A stretch of 20,087 bases of DNA from Cylindrodendrum hubeiense (GCA_014621425.1 JAANBB010000606.1:1-20087); one strand, 5' to 3'; positions 1 to 9,739 are shown, numbered from the stretch's first letter. Translations and numbers: made by a program. Notes: generated by a model not told the origin, from the letters alone.

Positions 1-670
1 GGCGGCGCTCTTGCGGATGTTGCGGTGAAGTTGTGCGACCGTGGACCAGATTGCGGAAGCACTGTGGCGATGCGACGGAATGCGAAATCGTTAGCTTCCG
101 AAGCGGAATCCGTTGAACGCACAATCGAGCGTCGACACCGACTCAAGCGAGCGAGGTGGGCCGCCGACTAAATAAAGACGCACCAACTCCGAGATCCGGT
201 CGTGATCCGGTCGCCGTCAAAACAAATGCCGATGGCTGCCGCCATATCAATGGTCTGCCATTACAAATGGCAAAAGCCGGCCACGGCTCAAGGATGCTGC
301 GTCTGCATCCTGGCGGATATCCACAGTCTGCGTTCCTGGCTCAGCACGGAGCAGCAGAGGCGCGCCGACACTGCGAGCAGCAGCATCGTCACATAAAGTA
401 GTAATCTGGAGTCCGCCGCATTTAAGAGTTTACATGTCTCTGCATAAGACACAATTCACGTGATATGCTATTGCCGCATACATGGAGCAATTCCAAAAGA
501 AATAGATTGAACTGGTCACATTGGCACATCTGGTTCACAGGAACATGAATTAATCCACACAACGTAAAGAGTCTTTTGAATATTACCAGACCCTGAAAGC
601 CGATAGCTCACCATTTGTAACCACGTGCCGTCGCACAAGCAACCACCCGCCGACACACAAGACATGCGGG
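1..670. other. Left-edge intergenic stretch, no supported gene
   Basis: I see no convincing gene here. A plus-strand frame is open from base 1 to a TAA at 169-171 (57 codons, Arg/Ala-rich) and could be the last piece of a gene cut by the window edge, but nothing in it resembles a known domain. Two further overlapping frames of 60-80 codons near 156-401 look random. From about 400 to 660 the base composition is more AT-rich, as expected of intergenic DNA. The stretch holds the 3' flank of the minus-strand gene whose stop lies at 671-673. Confidence 0.5.
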
Positions 671-2971
671 TTACGCAACCTCCTCAAAGTTCTTGGAGGG
701 GAAGACGCCCCTTGCTAACCAGTCATGGAGAGTCTCCCCATTGGCGTTGGCAAAAACCCAATCGGCGACCAGCTGGGCGGGGATCCAAGACCACTCCTTC
801 ACAAACTGCGTAACGGCATTAGTGCGTTCCATGCCGTGGTAGACGCCAAAAACAGTTTCGTTTCCCTCCAACTCCAGGAGGGCGTCCACGTTTATGGTAG
901 AATCTACCCACAAGGGCGTACCCGAAAGCTGTGTCAAGGTTGCCACGTCATGAATCTCTATGAAGGTCTCGGCTCTTCCAACCTCGAAGGCCTTCATGTG
1001 CCGTCTGTAAGGGGCAAGCTGATGTATGTAAGCATGCAACAAATCGCGCTGCAGCTCCAATTGCTCGGACTCGGTGAGATCGCCAGTTTCATCGGCAATA
1101 TCGATCTGCGCTGTCCCGACTCGGATGCGACCAAGTGCTTTGTTGATGGCCTTGATAATGTCGGCCACCTTGGCCGCACATCCAATGTCGATGACACAAG
1201 AGGTGCCGGGGATTATCTCTAGCTTCCGGTCGTAGAAGTTTCCAATGTTGAAGTTCATTTTGTTTTTGGCAGCCCGCTTCCAAAGACCCAGCGCAAGCCA
1301 GATCGCACCTGTATGCGACATTGGTCGCGTACAACCCCAACACGCTCGGAAGAGGTCCTCCGACGCCATTTCCCTGGTCTCGTACTGAACGGCCTTATCG
1401 GCGCTCACCTGGGCGACATTGTCGTTATCAATGCTGGATTCTTGATTGCGTGCGCCGGGAGCTTCCTCCGCAACGTCGACACGCTGCTTGAACTCAATGA
1501 CCTTTCCAAGGCCAACACACATCATGGCCGCAACTTGAATCTTGATCTGCTGTACAGCAGGGTCCGACGAGTGTCGTGCCACGAAATAGGCCAGACGGTA
1601 GTCGTAGTCGAGTATGGGAAGCACCGCCTTGAAGATCGCTGGGTTGCAATCACGCGTGTCCAAGGTCAACCCAGTTGGGGATGAAACAAGGATTCGCTGG
1701 CGGCGCACACGACGTACCATCTCGTTCAAGAGGGCTCTCTGGCGAACGAACCACTTAGCAGTATGGAGCACGTCAAGGCCCCAGTGCGACATACCGGCAA
1801 GGGCACCAAGAAAGCCGCCCAACTGGCGGTTGGAGACTTCAAGACGGCGACGCGAATGGCCTGAATCAACGAAAGCCTCCACGGTGGTGTGTGGGTGTTC
1901 GAGGTAAACAAAAACCTCTTGGCAATTGGCTCTTCCAATCCAAGATACCTGTTCCAGGCGCTCGCTCTTGGACAAAGGAAGAGCCGGCAATTCCGTAATC
2001 TGGGCGGTGACGTTGTCGAACACCGTTTTGACATCAGCGTCCCCCATGATGATGTGCACTTGGCCGAAGCCGTTGATCTCACGGCAAGGAGCACGAAACC
2101 CATTCGGTAGGTAAACAATGTTACCGAATGCATTTCCAGGTTGAAGAGCCTTACTGATGGCCTCCTCCGGTGTCTCACTATTGAGCTGGTACTCATGAAC
2201 CCCGTTTTCCGGCCCATCTTTGATATTGGCTGCTTCGAGCCAAGAGACAAGCTCAAAGACGCGATCGTAGGGTGGGAAGCATAAAACAAGCCGCTTTGCG
2301 CTTCGATCCATTAGGACGATGTTGTTGACGATATCCTCCGGTATGTTGGTCGTCGCGCCCACGGTCCGATACAATGCGGCCTCTGCATTTTTCATGTCAA
2401 AATGAGTTGCGGGCGGAACCTCGGAGTGAGCCTCGAGCATGCCCCAGACCGCCCATGCTTCTTCCTCTGGGGACATTGTCAAGACCCGGATTGCAGCACC
2501 TTGTCTTTGAGAAATGTCCATAGCCCAGTGAATAGCAGCAACGAGGGCGATGGCGCACTCACATGGCATCTGAGGCTGGACGCTGATGACTAGGATGACC
2601 CGGTTGGGGAGAACCCGGCTTTCCATCCAGCCTTCCGGCTGGGGCGCATCTTTCCAAGCACTGGGTCCCTTTCCATTTCTTGCTCGATTGTTCTCAAGCA
2701 GTGTGGTGAACCCAGAGTATGTCTCGAAGAACGAGGGACCCTTCGATTGGGGGTCCCCAAAGCCGGCTTTGGCGATGTCGATTTCAAGCCGAGACCCGAC
2801 AAAGAGGATAGGGTTCCCAGCACCTTCAACCAACTGAGCGATGAGATCCCGGATACCGCAATCCGTAAAATCTCGGTGGTTGACGCGAATGTGGCCGAAG
2901 AGGACGGGGTCGCGGGTGGATCCCCAGAGGGCCATGGCGTGGAGAGCTTTATCGATCTTGGGGGTATTCAT
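671..2971 (-). CDS. Degenerate DEAH-box helicase-like protein, 766 aa, function unknown
   Basis: This is a single uninterrupted frame ending in TAA at 671-673. It also stays open to a GTG at 3019, but the first ATG is at 2971, so I take 766 residues beginning MNTPKIDKAL. The order of recognisable pieces matches DEAH/RHA-type superfamily 2 helicases. A RecA1-like segment covers about 30-200, with SPEE at 167-170 where motif III SAT would lie. A RecA2-like segment starts with KRLVLCFPPYDRVFELVSWL at 226-245. A motif V/VI-like stretch lies at 332-359 and keeps the Q...GR pattern (QVSWIGRA). A winged-helix/HA2-like region spans about 374-500. The catalytic signatures are missing: no GxGKT and no DEAH box. 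It is therefore probably not an ATPase and may be a scaffold or nucleic-acid binder. The helicase link is remote and judged by eye. It is divergent to the AT-hook gene at 3340. Confidence 0.6.
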   Translation of the reverse strand: MNTPKIDKALHAMALWGSTRDPVLFGHIRVNHRDFTDCGIRDLIAQLVEGAGNPILFVGSRLEIDIAKAGFGDPQSKGPSFFETYSGFTTLLENNRARNGKGPSAWKDAPQPEGWMESRVLPNRVILVISVQPQMPCECAIALVAAIHWAMDISQRQGAAIRVLTMSPEEEAWAVWGMLEAHSEVPPATHFDMKNAEAALYRTVGATTNIPEDIVNNIVLMDRSAKRLVLCFPPYDRVFELVSWLEAANIKDGPENGVHEYQLNSETPEEAISKALQPGNAFGNIVYLPNGFRAPCREINGFGQVHIIMGDADVKTVFDNVTAQITELPALPLSKSERLEQVSWIGRANCQEVFVYLEHPHTTVEAFVDSGHSRRRLEVSNRQLGGFLGALAGMSHWGLDVLHTAKWFVRQRALLNEMVRRVRRQRILVSSPTGLTLDTRDCNPAIFKAVLPILDYDYRLAYFVARHSSDPAVQQIKIQVAAMMCVGLGKVIEFKQRVDVAEEAPGARNQESSIDNDNVAQVSADKAVQYETREMASEDLFRACWGCTRPMSHTGAIWLALGLWKRAAKNKMNFNIGNFYDRKLEIIPGTSCVIDIGCAAKVADIIKAINKALGRIRVGTAQIDIADETGDLTESEQLELQRDLLHAYIHQLAPYRRHMKAFEVGRAETFIEIHDVATLTQLSGTPLWVDSTINVDALLELEGNETVFGVYHGMERTNAVTQFVKEWSWIPAQLVADWVFANANGETLHDWLARGVFPSKNFEEVA

Positions 2972-3339
2972 TCTATCATATAGGTTAGCCGTGAAAGCAG
3001 AAGGGCAGAAGATGCGCACTTGGAGTTCTCGTTGATTTCAAGTCTAGGTTGACGCGTGACGCTGGAGTTGGCGGAACTGGCGTTTTGAGGGTGGCAAGGC
3101 AGGGTGAAGTGCATGTGAGCTTGACTGCTCCCAGCTGCACCGCCGTGGGATTTTCCGCGTTTTTAACAGTGATTCATTCAAGCCCGACAGGCATTTGTTA
3201 GGGCGTAGGCTACTTCTGAAGCAACAGGTGAAAAGAAAACATTGCACTAAGCGTCAGTGAAACTGAATGAATCATCTTCAACTCAACTCGAACCAGATAC
3301 CACAACACGCTTGCAGCTGTCACCCATCAAGCGATCAAG
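2972..3339. promoter_or_regulatory. Divergent intergenic region between helicase-like and AT-hook genes
   Basis: These 368 bases separate two outward-facing start codons, so they must hold both promoters. On the minus strand, just before the ATG at 2971, there is GGCTAACC followed by GATAG, which resembles a fungal branch point and 3' splice site. No strong donor (GTNNGT) is visible upstream within the region, so a 5'-UTR intron is possible but unproven. A tiny upstream reading frame, ATG ATA GAA TGA, also ends overlapping the main start codon. I see no clear TATA or CCAAT element. Confidence 0.5.
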
Positions 3340-5070
3340 ATGGCCCCAAGTCCGACAAAACCTCGCCCACGAGGGCGTCCGAGAAAAGCCCAGCAGGAAC
3401 CCGAGCCTGAACCCGAGCCGTCCTCCCCCCCATCCGAATCTGAAGCACCAGGCCCCCGCGCGCCGCCGAAAAGGCGACGCAAGGCAGCAACGTTGACGAA
3501 AGAAGACAAGGCATACAGACAGCAGCAAATCGATGCCTTGGATGACGATAGCCTCTTTGAGCGGCACAGGCACGCCATCGAGTTCTACAGAACCAAACTG
3601 GTGCCGCTCGAGGAGGATACTCTTGGTGATGCCATCGGCCCGGATATTGTCTACAGCGACGAGTTGGAGAGGCAATGGAGTGAGTCAACCGAGAGGCAGG
3701 CTTTGGAAAAGAGCCATTTCCGGTTGATGGGCCCTTGGAAGGTTTGTCTGCGCATATTCCGTTGCTCTCCCATGGCCATCATCACACCGTTGCGCAGACT
3801 TGTGCATCACCCAACCCTAAGCAATGCCCCGGACGCTCCAGTATCGCCGCTCTGGGGACAGCAGTTTTGCGTCAAGCTGTCAATTCTCCTTGCACATCGG
3901 ATCTGGAAGGGAAAGCCGGCCTTCTTGGCCATGCTCCTTCAATTCGCAGTCATCTGCCGAACTGACGACCGTCGCGTGTGGGAAATCCCGTCTACGGTTA
4001 CATGCCCTGTCCTCAAGCGGCTCAGGGCTGCCATGCGCAAGGAAGGCAGTGGACCCCTGTCTGTCTCTGTTCGAAAGATGCTCAAGGTGGCCGAGGATGC
4101 GGCCACCAGGGATGGTCTTTCTGGTTCAGGATACTCCACTCTCATGAGCGCTCTGGGAAAGTTGATGGAAGAAGACGGTGGCGGACCTCCGGGTCCCACC
4201 AAATCACAAGGCCTAGAAGTTTACGCCGTAACCTTGCACGACCTGGTCAAGATTGAGGAGGCCTTCAGCGCTGACACTGACGGAGGCCATATGCCCCCAG
4301 CCCTGGCGTATAACCTCTTCCTTAGAAGTAGGGTCACGAACGACGTGCCTCGAGGAAAAGAGCAATTCCTCAAATTTTACCGACGGGAGTGGTTGGAACA
4401 GCAGGACGCCATTGCAGAAGCGGTGGCTAACATGCAAACTTCAACGACCGAGTCTGGCCAGGGTGACCTTGATTTGGGCTCTGGCCAAGGATCTGCCTCT
4501 GTCCAAGAGGAAGGGGTGCCAGGAAGCCGGGATCGAACCTCCGTCACTGAAGCGATCTCCGGTACTCGCCAGGCCCCTGACCCAACCTCTAGCCCAAAAC
4601 CCCCTTTCGTGCCCGAGAACGAGGGCCGGTGCTCCCCTCTTCCAAACGAGGTGGGCGAGCAAGGCGATGCCGGGCTGCGCTCCCCTTCTCACATGGAGGA
4701 CGAGCAGGGCGATTCTGGGCTCCGCTCCCCTTCTCACATGGAGGACGAACAGGGCGATTCCGGGCTCCGCTCCCCTTCTTACATGGAGGACGAACAGGGC
4801 GATTCTGGGCTCCGCTCCCCTTCTCACATGGAGGACGAGCAGAGCGATTCCGACCGTCACTCCCATTCTTTGAAGGAAGGGTCGAGAGGTCTAGATGACC
4901 CTGCTTGCGGCTTCCTCGATTTCGAAGATGAGTCGATCAGCCCTGTTCAAGATGAGATCGATGACTACATCAACGATGTTGAAGGATGTACCAAATACAA
5001 GCGGTACGACTTCACGTCCACAGGGATGGACGCCTCGAAGAGGCGAGCAATGTTTTGGTCCACTGAGTGA
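3340..5070 (+). CDS. AT-hook protein with C-terminal tandem repeats, 576 aa, function unknown
   Basis: This is an intron-free frame with a good start context (A at -3, G at +4) and a TGA at 5068-5070. Residues 11-16 read RGRPRK, the core of an AT-hook that binds the minor groove of AT-rich DNA. An acidic Glu-Pro run follows (20-27), then a basic KRRRK cluster at 44-48 that could be a nuclear import signal. The middle (about 120-370) looks folded, with a hydrophobic helical stretch around LSILLAHRIWKG. The last third is low-complexity, with four near-identical 15-residue repeats at 445-504 and then an acidic tail. Taken together it looks like a nuclear, chromatin- or DNA-associated protein. 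I do not recognise the central domain and give no enzymatic role. Its divergent partner is the helicase-like gene. Confidence 0.75.
   Translation: MAPSPTKPRPRGRPRKAQQEPEPEPEPSSPPSESEAPGPRAPPKRRRKAATLTKEDKAYRQQQIDALDDDSLFERHRHAIEFYRTKLVPLEEDTLGDAIGPDIVYSDELERQWSESTERQALEKSHFRLMGPWKVCLRIFRCSPMAIITPLRRLVHHPTLSNAPDAPVSPLWGQQFCVKLSILLAHRIWKGKPAFLAMLLQFAVICRTDDRRVWEIPSTVTCPVLKRLRAAMRKEGSGPLSVSVRKMLKVAEDAATRDGLSGSGYSTLMSALGKLMEEDGGGPPGPTKSQGLEVYAVTLHDLVKIEEAFSADTDGGHMPPALAYNLFLRSRVTNDVPRGKEQFLKFYRREWLEQQDAIAEAVANMQTSTTESGQGDLDLGSGQGSASVQEEGVPGSRDRTSVTEAISGTRQAPDPTSSPKPPFVPENEGRCSPLPNEVGEQGDAGLRSPSHMEDEQGDSGLRSPSHMEDEQGDSGLRSPSYMEDEQGDSGLRSPSHMEDEQSDSDRHSHSLKEGSRGLDDPACGFLDFEDESISPVQDEIDDYINDVEGCTKYKRYDFTSTGMDASKRRAMFWSTE
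4672..4851 (+). repeat. Coding tandem repeat, 4 x 45 nt
   Basis: Four head-to-tail 45-nt units encode GLRSPSHMEDEQGDS with very few changes (one H to Y, one G to S). A more divergent unit precedes the array and another decayed one follows. The 45-nt period is visible directly, for example TCCCCTTCTCACATGG starting at 4681 and again at 4726. The near-identity at DNA level suggests recent expansion or homogenisation. The repeat also keeps an antisense frame open, which I do not consider a gene. Confidence 0.95.
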
Positions 5071-5425
5071 TTTGGGCCCAGTGATGGTTGGATCGCGTGG
5101 GAAGGAATGGATGGTCTTTAAATCAGGGATCGCAGATGCAATGTAAATGTTTGTTGGTGTCACCAAAGTCCATTGAAGCTAACGATGCAATCACCTAGAG
5201 CTGATACTCAACGATCCCTTTCGACTTTGCTAAGCGGAAAGGGCGGGCTAGATCGACCTGACTCTGATCGCCCCAGCACCTTGCCTCTCCCTACAACTTG
5301 ATGCCATCCCGAAACGACGTAGTTGGTCAACCTCCGAGACTGAAACCATCGAGCATCAGGTTACTTAGATGCGGCCGAACGTGATGTGCTACAGTGAGAC
5401 CATGGCGTTACAGCCATTGAACTCG
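5071..5425. other. Convergent intergenic region, nothing distinctive
   Basis: This gap lies between the stops of the AT-hook gene (plus) and the EVE-domain gene (minus), so it should carry both 3' UTRs and polyadenylation signals. I see no repeat, RNA gene or coding frame with family resemblance. Confidence 0.6.
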
Positions 5426-6504
5426 TCAAACCTCGTGTTCCAACCCAGCATCCTTGGCCTTCTTGTCCGCAAGCTCGCAGAGAGCCTCGAACTCCGCCCC
5501 ACTCACCTTGCTCACGCTGAGCCTGGACTGCTTGAGCATCTGCATATTCTCCAGCGGCCCTCCTGGCTTTCCAAGTTCCCGCAGCTCCTTGAGGCCAATC
5601 TTGACGGCAAACTTTTTGCGGAACTCGACGTGGACAAGGTCCCACTTGGGCTTGTCCTTGGTGGATGATGGGTCGTAGTACGGCGTCCCGGGTTGGCGTG
5701 CGGTTCCTGTCTGGTTAGCATCGCACGGACAAGAGGGAGGCGGGGTACTTACGATCCTCGGAGAACTCTTTTACAATCTCCATGATACCAACAATGGCTG
5801 GCTCTTTGCAGTTCGAGTGGTAGAAGAAGGCTTTGTCGCCGGCGTTCATGTTGCGCATGTTGTTCCGGGCTGGATTGTCAGTTGGGAATTCAAGAGGTTC
5901 AAATGGCGTACCTGGATATGCTCTGATTCCTGGATGATGTTAGTAAGTGGAATTTGTGAGCGTAGAGTGACTTACCATCCCAGCCCTCAGGCTTCTCCTT
6001 GGCGCGCAGGTCGTCAATTGAGAACCTCACGTCGATGCCATTCTCCATGCGCGTCTCCGGTTCCGCCTTCATGAGCCAGTACCACTCGCCGTCGTGTTTG
6101 GGAGCGTCGGGATTCTGAGCGGGGATGGAGTCAATGTCTGGGCCTTCCGACACGCCTCTCGAGGACTTAGTCGCGTTGGACTTGACGGCCTTTTCGGTCT
6201 TGGCGATTTTGTCAGAGGCATTCCGCTGTGCTCGCTTCGTTGGCTTGGTCTGCTTGGTTGGTCTCGCCGGGCTGGCCGTCTTGGTTGACTTGGCCGTCTT
6301 GGTCGATGCTTTGGCTGTTTTCTTCTGGCTCTTTGCAGGTGACTTTGAGTCTGGGATCACTGCGTCTCCCTCCGTCTGTACTTGTGATCTGAGGCTGGGC
6401 TCAGCGGCCTGGCTCCGAGTTGCTGAACGAAGGGAGCGCCTTTTCGGGATAGGCTCTTCTACTGTCGAGTCTAAAGCCGTGGCGTTTCGCTTACGGGGAG
6501 GCAT
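5426..6504 (-). CDS. EVE-domain (thymocyte nuclear protein 1-like) protein, 314 aa
   Basis: Four exons on the minus strand: 6504-5976, 5929-5912, 5869-5753 and 5706-5426, totalling 945 nt. All introns are GT-AG and short (46, 42 and 46 nt), with CTAAC or CTGAC branch sites. The frame also runs upstream to a GTG at 6618, but the first ATG is 6504 (MPPRKRN). Residues 1-135 are a basic, Lys/Ser/Thr-rich disordered tail with PRKR and PKRRS clusters typical of nuclear import signals. The EVE domain starts at about 140 with EWYWLMKAEPE and includes FYHSN at 198-202, YYDPSS and KW, matching THYN1 closely. EVE domains have a PUA-like fold, and in this family they are reported to bind modified cytosine in DNA; that role is inferred here. 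Exon 2 is only 18 nt. The gene sits between two pairs of unknown genes and may simply be a conserved bystander. Confidence 0.88.
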
Positions 6505-6747
6505 TGCGATGGAGTTGTTGATCTTGAAGTTGCCCCGAGCGATGGTGACGAGCGGGTGAGGGAATGGCCTTTGTTGCGACGCGTTTGAGCGTGTCGAGTT
6601 CAGCCACAGTTCAGCCACAACCTGGCCGCGCGATCGCGGCGCTTCAATGTCCGTCTGCCCTCAACTACGCGCCATCATGATTTAGTATGCGTGGAGAAGC
6701 CAGAAGAGTAGTGAAGATGGTGGTCAATTTTTTATGTAGAGTAACTA

Positions 6748-9268
6748 CTAATAGTATTGGAACTTTAACGTTCGAACACCACTTTTGTCCACCACTTTTA
6801 CGTTGGCGCAGTTAATGTGCCCACTGAGTTTGCATCCCGTCCCCGCCAGAGGCTTCGCTTGCCGCGAATCCCGACAAACAGTTGTCAAACAATACAGTTG
6901 TTCAACAGGTGCCTCGTGGAGGAATGCTTTGATATTATTGCAAGCAGACTCCGAAGCAAAGCACTTGGCCAACTCATGGATTGGATCGGCAACCCCGTGA
7001 GTGATGTGGGGAATGTCCTGAAACGACTGACAGAGGTCAGCAAAGTAGTCTGAAAGCCGGCCCACGGCAGACCCAGATGACTGCGTCTTGCGAGGCGTCA
7101 GCTGTGGGGCCTGCATTGCCTGAAGCTTGGCGAGAGCTTCATCCTTCTCACGTTCCATGAGTTGGTATTCGGCCCGGAACGAGGCGGCCTCTTGGCAGCT
7201 TTTGTTCAGTTCCGCGATGCGGATTGCCTGACCTTCGGCCTCGCTCTTCATGTCTTCAACAAGACCGTTTTGAGCCTGAGCCTGATCCTGCATGCTCTGG
7301 ATGAGAGCCGCCTGATCCCGGGCCTTGATGTCCATGCCGTTGAAGGCATTGGTCAACTCCTCGGCCTCATCCTGCATGCTCTGAATGAGACTCGCCTGAT
7401 CCCGGGTCTTCGTGTCCATGCCATTGTAGGCTTTGGTCAACTCCTGGGCCTTCATTGTCATGTCGGCAATGAGGGCGACCTGGCCGTCTGCATTGAACTG
7501 CATCTCGTCAACAAGTTCACTGTGCGCCTGCGCCTCGTCCGCCATATACTTGGCCTGGAGATGGTTCTCCAATTCCATCTCGGAGATGCGGCGGTTGGCG
7601 GCATTGAGCTTTTCTGCAAGCAGCTCCAATTCCTCCTTGGCCCCGTTCAGCGCTTGCTTCTCGTCATCACGCTCGCGCCTGAGGGTCTCGGTCAACTGCG
7701 TCAGTCTGACCCTCTCCGTATGGTATTCCTGTTGTAGGACCAGCCGGGCACGTTCGTGCTTCTGCATCTCTACCAGCAGGGAGTTCGCATGCTCCGTCTG
7801 CTGGATCTGCATCTTTCCCTCATGCTCCCGCTCCAGTGACAAAAAGTTGGAGGCATTTTCAGCCCCAACATGCGCCAACCGATCGTCGAGCTGGCGAGTC
7901 TTTTGCTCCAGTTGAGCCTTGTTGGCCTCGGTGGCGGCCTCGAACGCCGCCTTGGCCGCCATGTGTTCACCGACGGCGTTCTTCTCCAAATGTTCGAGCT
8001 GAAGTCGCAGGCCCTCCATCTGTGCCGTCAAATCTTTGTGATTCATGGCCATGGTCGACAATCCTGCATACATTGTGTTAGCCCTTGTGCTTACAGCCTC
8101 GGCAATGTCGTCCACTCCAGGCAGGTTGCCAATACTGGCAATCACCGCGTTGTGCGACTCCTTGACCTCCTTCCGAAGGTTCTCGGTCTGGGTCGCCACG
8201 GCCGCCAAGTTGGAGGCCATCCTTTGGCCCTCTGTTTGGGTCAAGACCTGAGTCAGCTTGGTTGTCAGCATGGCATTCAGCTCCACGTTGGACAAATTTG
8301 CGGCAGTCACGGCATCCTTGACAACAGAAACAGACGTGTCAATGGCCTTGACGGCATCCTTGACACTGGAAACAGAAGTGTCCACGGCCTTGATGGAGTC
8401 CATGACGAAACCATTTGCCTGGACCACTGCTTCCTTCACGTCTCCACATGCAGTGGCCATGGTCCCACCAACTTGGTGGATGCCATTGCCCACGGCCTGT
8501 TCGACGTGATCGACAGCCTTGGTGAGTGTCTGATCAACTGAATCAGCCACGCTCTTTGTGATGCCTTCCGCAGCCTCGGCGATGGTCTGACCAACTCGGT
8601 CAGCTCCATCGTTGACAGCCTTGGTGACACCAGTGGTTGCGTCAACAACAGTGCCCTTGACTTCGTCGGCAACCTTGACAACCATCTCAACAACTCCGCG
8701 ACCCACTCGGTTCGCAGATTCATTCATCGCCCCGTTGAGAGTGTCTAGATGGTCGGCGAGAAAGCCGCCCACTCTCTCGACACTGCAGTCCACGTCGTTG
8801 CAGGTGGGCAGCTCTTCCACGCGCGCGGACAGCCTCTCCAAGGACGGGACTACCGCATAGGCGAGCTTCGCCATGTTCACCGTGAGAGAGAGGGTCTCTA
8901 GTTCGCCAACTGCCCTTTGAATGGCCTGGCGCTCCCTCTGGGGCTCGGGGTCCGTCGCGACCTGTTTGAGGGTCTCGAGGATGTTTGGCAAAAGCTCAAC
9001 ACTCTTCGCCAAAGCCTCCAGGGCCTTTCTTGGCCTGCGTATAACAGTCAGTAACCAGTTTCGTCTGCTGGGAATCATCTCCGAGGTCAACCCACTGCGA
9101 TGCCAGTTCAGCCTCCTCCCTGGCTTTCTCGGCTTCTGCCTTGGCATGGGCAGTTGCCTGCAGCATTTCGTCGTGCTTCGAGCGCAGGAATCGTCGCACC
9201 GCATCTGCCAATCGGGGTTCGCCCGGGTTTTCGACAAATCCATCGATAAGTTCATCAAATCCCATCAT
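6748..9268 (-). CDS. Long coiled-coil protein, 819 aa, function unknown
   Basis: Two exons: 9268-9096 and 9034-6748 (2460 nt). The 61-nt intron begins GTGGGT, has an ACTGAC branch site and ends CGCAG. It joins two frames at Gln58 and replaces a coincidental upstream extension of the main frame. The start is supported by a CA-rich leader and a double ATG (MMGFDELIDG). Residues 40-56 are an Ala/Glu/Lys helix. Residues about 168-305 are amphipathic Val/Ala/Asp-rich helical repeats, including a 14-residue duplication. About 350-720 is a long coiled coil with 28-residue repeats. The C-terminal 110 residues look globular and include Cys778, Cys792, His797 and Cys800, which might bind a metal. No catalytic motif is seen, so a structural or tethering role is the most that can be suggested. 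It is divergent to the 448-aa gene. Confidence 0.8.
7286..7453 (-). repeat. Coding tandem duplication, 2 x 84 nt
   Basis: Two 84-nt units inside the coiled-coil gene, recognisable by TCCTGCATGCTCTG starting at 7286 and again at 7370. Each encodes 28 residues around NGMD...RDQA.LIQSMQD. The flanking sequence holds weaker copies, so the coiled coil seems to have grown by segmental duplication. Confidence 0.9.
8310..8393 (-). repeat. Coding tandem duplication, 2 x 42 nt
   Basis: Two 42-nt units starting CGGCATCCTTGACA at 8310 and 8352 encode the 14-residue repeats KAVDTSVSSVKDAV and KAIDTSVSVVKDAV of the 819-aa protein. They belong to a longer amphipathic helical stretch with a similar, more diverged rhythm. 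Confidence 0.85.
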
Positions 9269-9654
9269 TTTGAGTGTTTGTTGACGGGTGGTTTTTGTTA
9301 TGTGTGATTTTCAGAAATTGGAGTTGAGTGAGGTGGTAAGTGTGAAATCTGGCAGCTGGCCAGGCAGATTAGGTTGGCCAATCGCCCTTGGCAGGCCGCG
9401 CTGAGAGTGAGCAACATTCACAGGACGTGACCTTGGCTTCGAAGCTGGTGGCGTCACTGCCCCACGGTTCGAAAACTGAAGGCTGGGCCTCCGGATGAGC
9501 ATAAAATCTTAGATAGCTGGAATAGGGCGTTATGCTAAATATTCTCTCACATTATTTCGGCCTCGCACCGTTGTGGAATCCATCCTCGAATACAACGTTG
9601 ATGAAGTCACGGTGGTGTTGGGTCCGCAGCATGTAACATTTGGTAAGCACAACT

Positions 9655-9738
9655 GAATTAGTGGCTAAATGCACTACGACTCAGGGCTAATTCCATGAAT
9701 TAGTGCCTAAGTGTACTAAAACTCAAGGCTGAGTGCGC
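9655..9738. repeat. Imperfect 42-nt tandem repeat in promoter
   Basis: Two copies start GAATTAGTGGCTAA at 9655 and GAATTAGTGCCTAA at 9697. They stay similar for about 35 positions, both carrying ACTC(A)..GGCT near the same offset, and then diverge. They lie 170-250 bp upstream of the 448-aa start codon and could be duplicated regulatory sites or the remnant of a small mobile element. Confidence 0.75.
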
Positions 9739-9739
9739 C

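Noticed and set aside
1..171. Open plus-strand frame from the window edge to a TAA, possible gene 3' end
   Set aside because: Only 57 codons, Arg/Ala-rich, with no domain resemblance. It cannot be separated from chance without sequence to the left.
2972..3019. Sixteen-residue N-terminal extension of the helicase-like protein
   Set aside because: It depends on a GTG start. The first ATG in frame is at 2971, and the interval contains a possible branch site and 3' splice site.
4441..4866. 141-codon antisense frame over the AT-hook gene repeats
   Set aside because: It stays open because the 45-nt repeat is in phase and lacks stops on that strand. Codon content follows the sense gene.
6505..6618. 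Longer N-terminus for the EVE-domain protein
   Set aside because: The extension begins with GTG and contains no ATG. MPPRKRN at 6504 is the first ATG in frame.
9035..9258. Alternative N-terminus of the coiled-coil gene in the main frame
   Set aside because: Cys/Arg-rich sequence unlike the rest of the protein. A GT-AG intron joins the main frame to a much better start at 9268.
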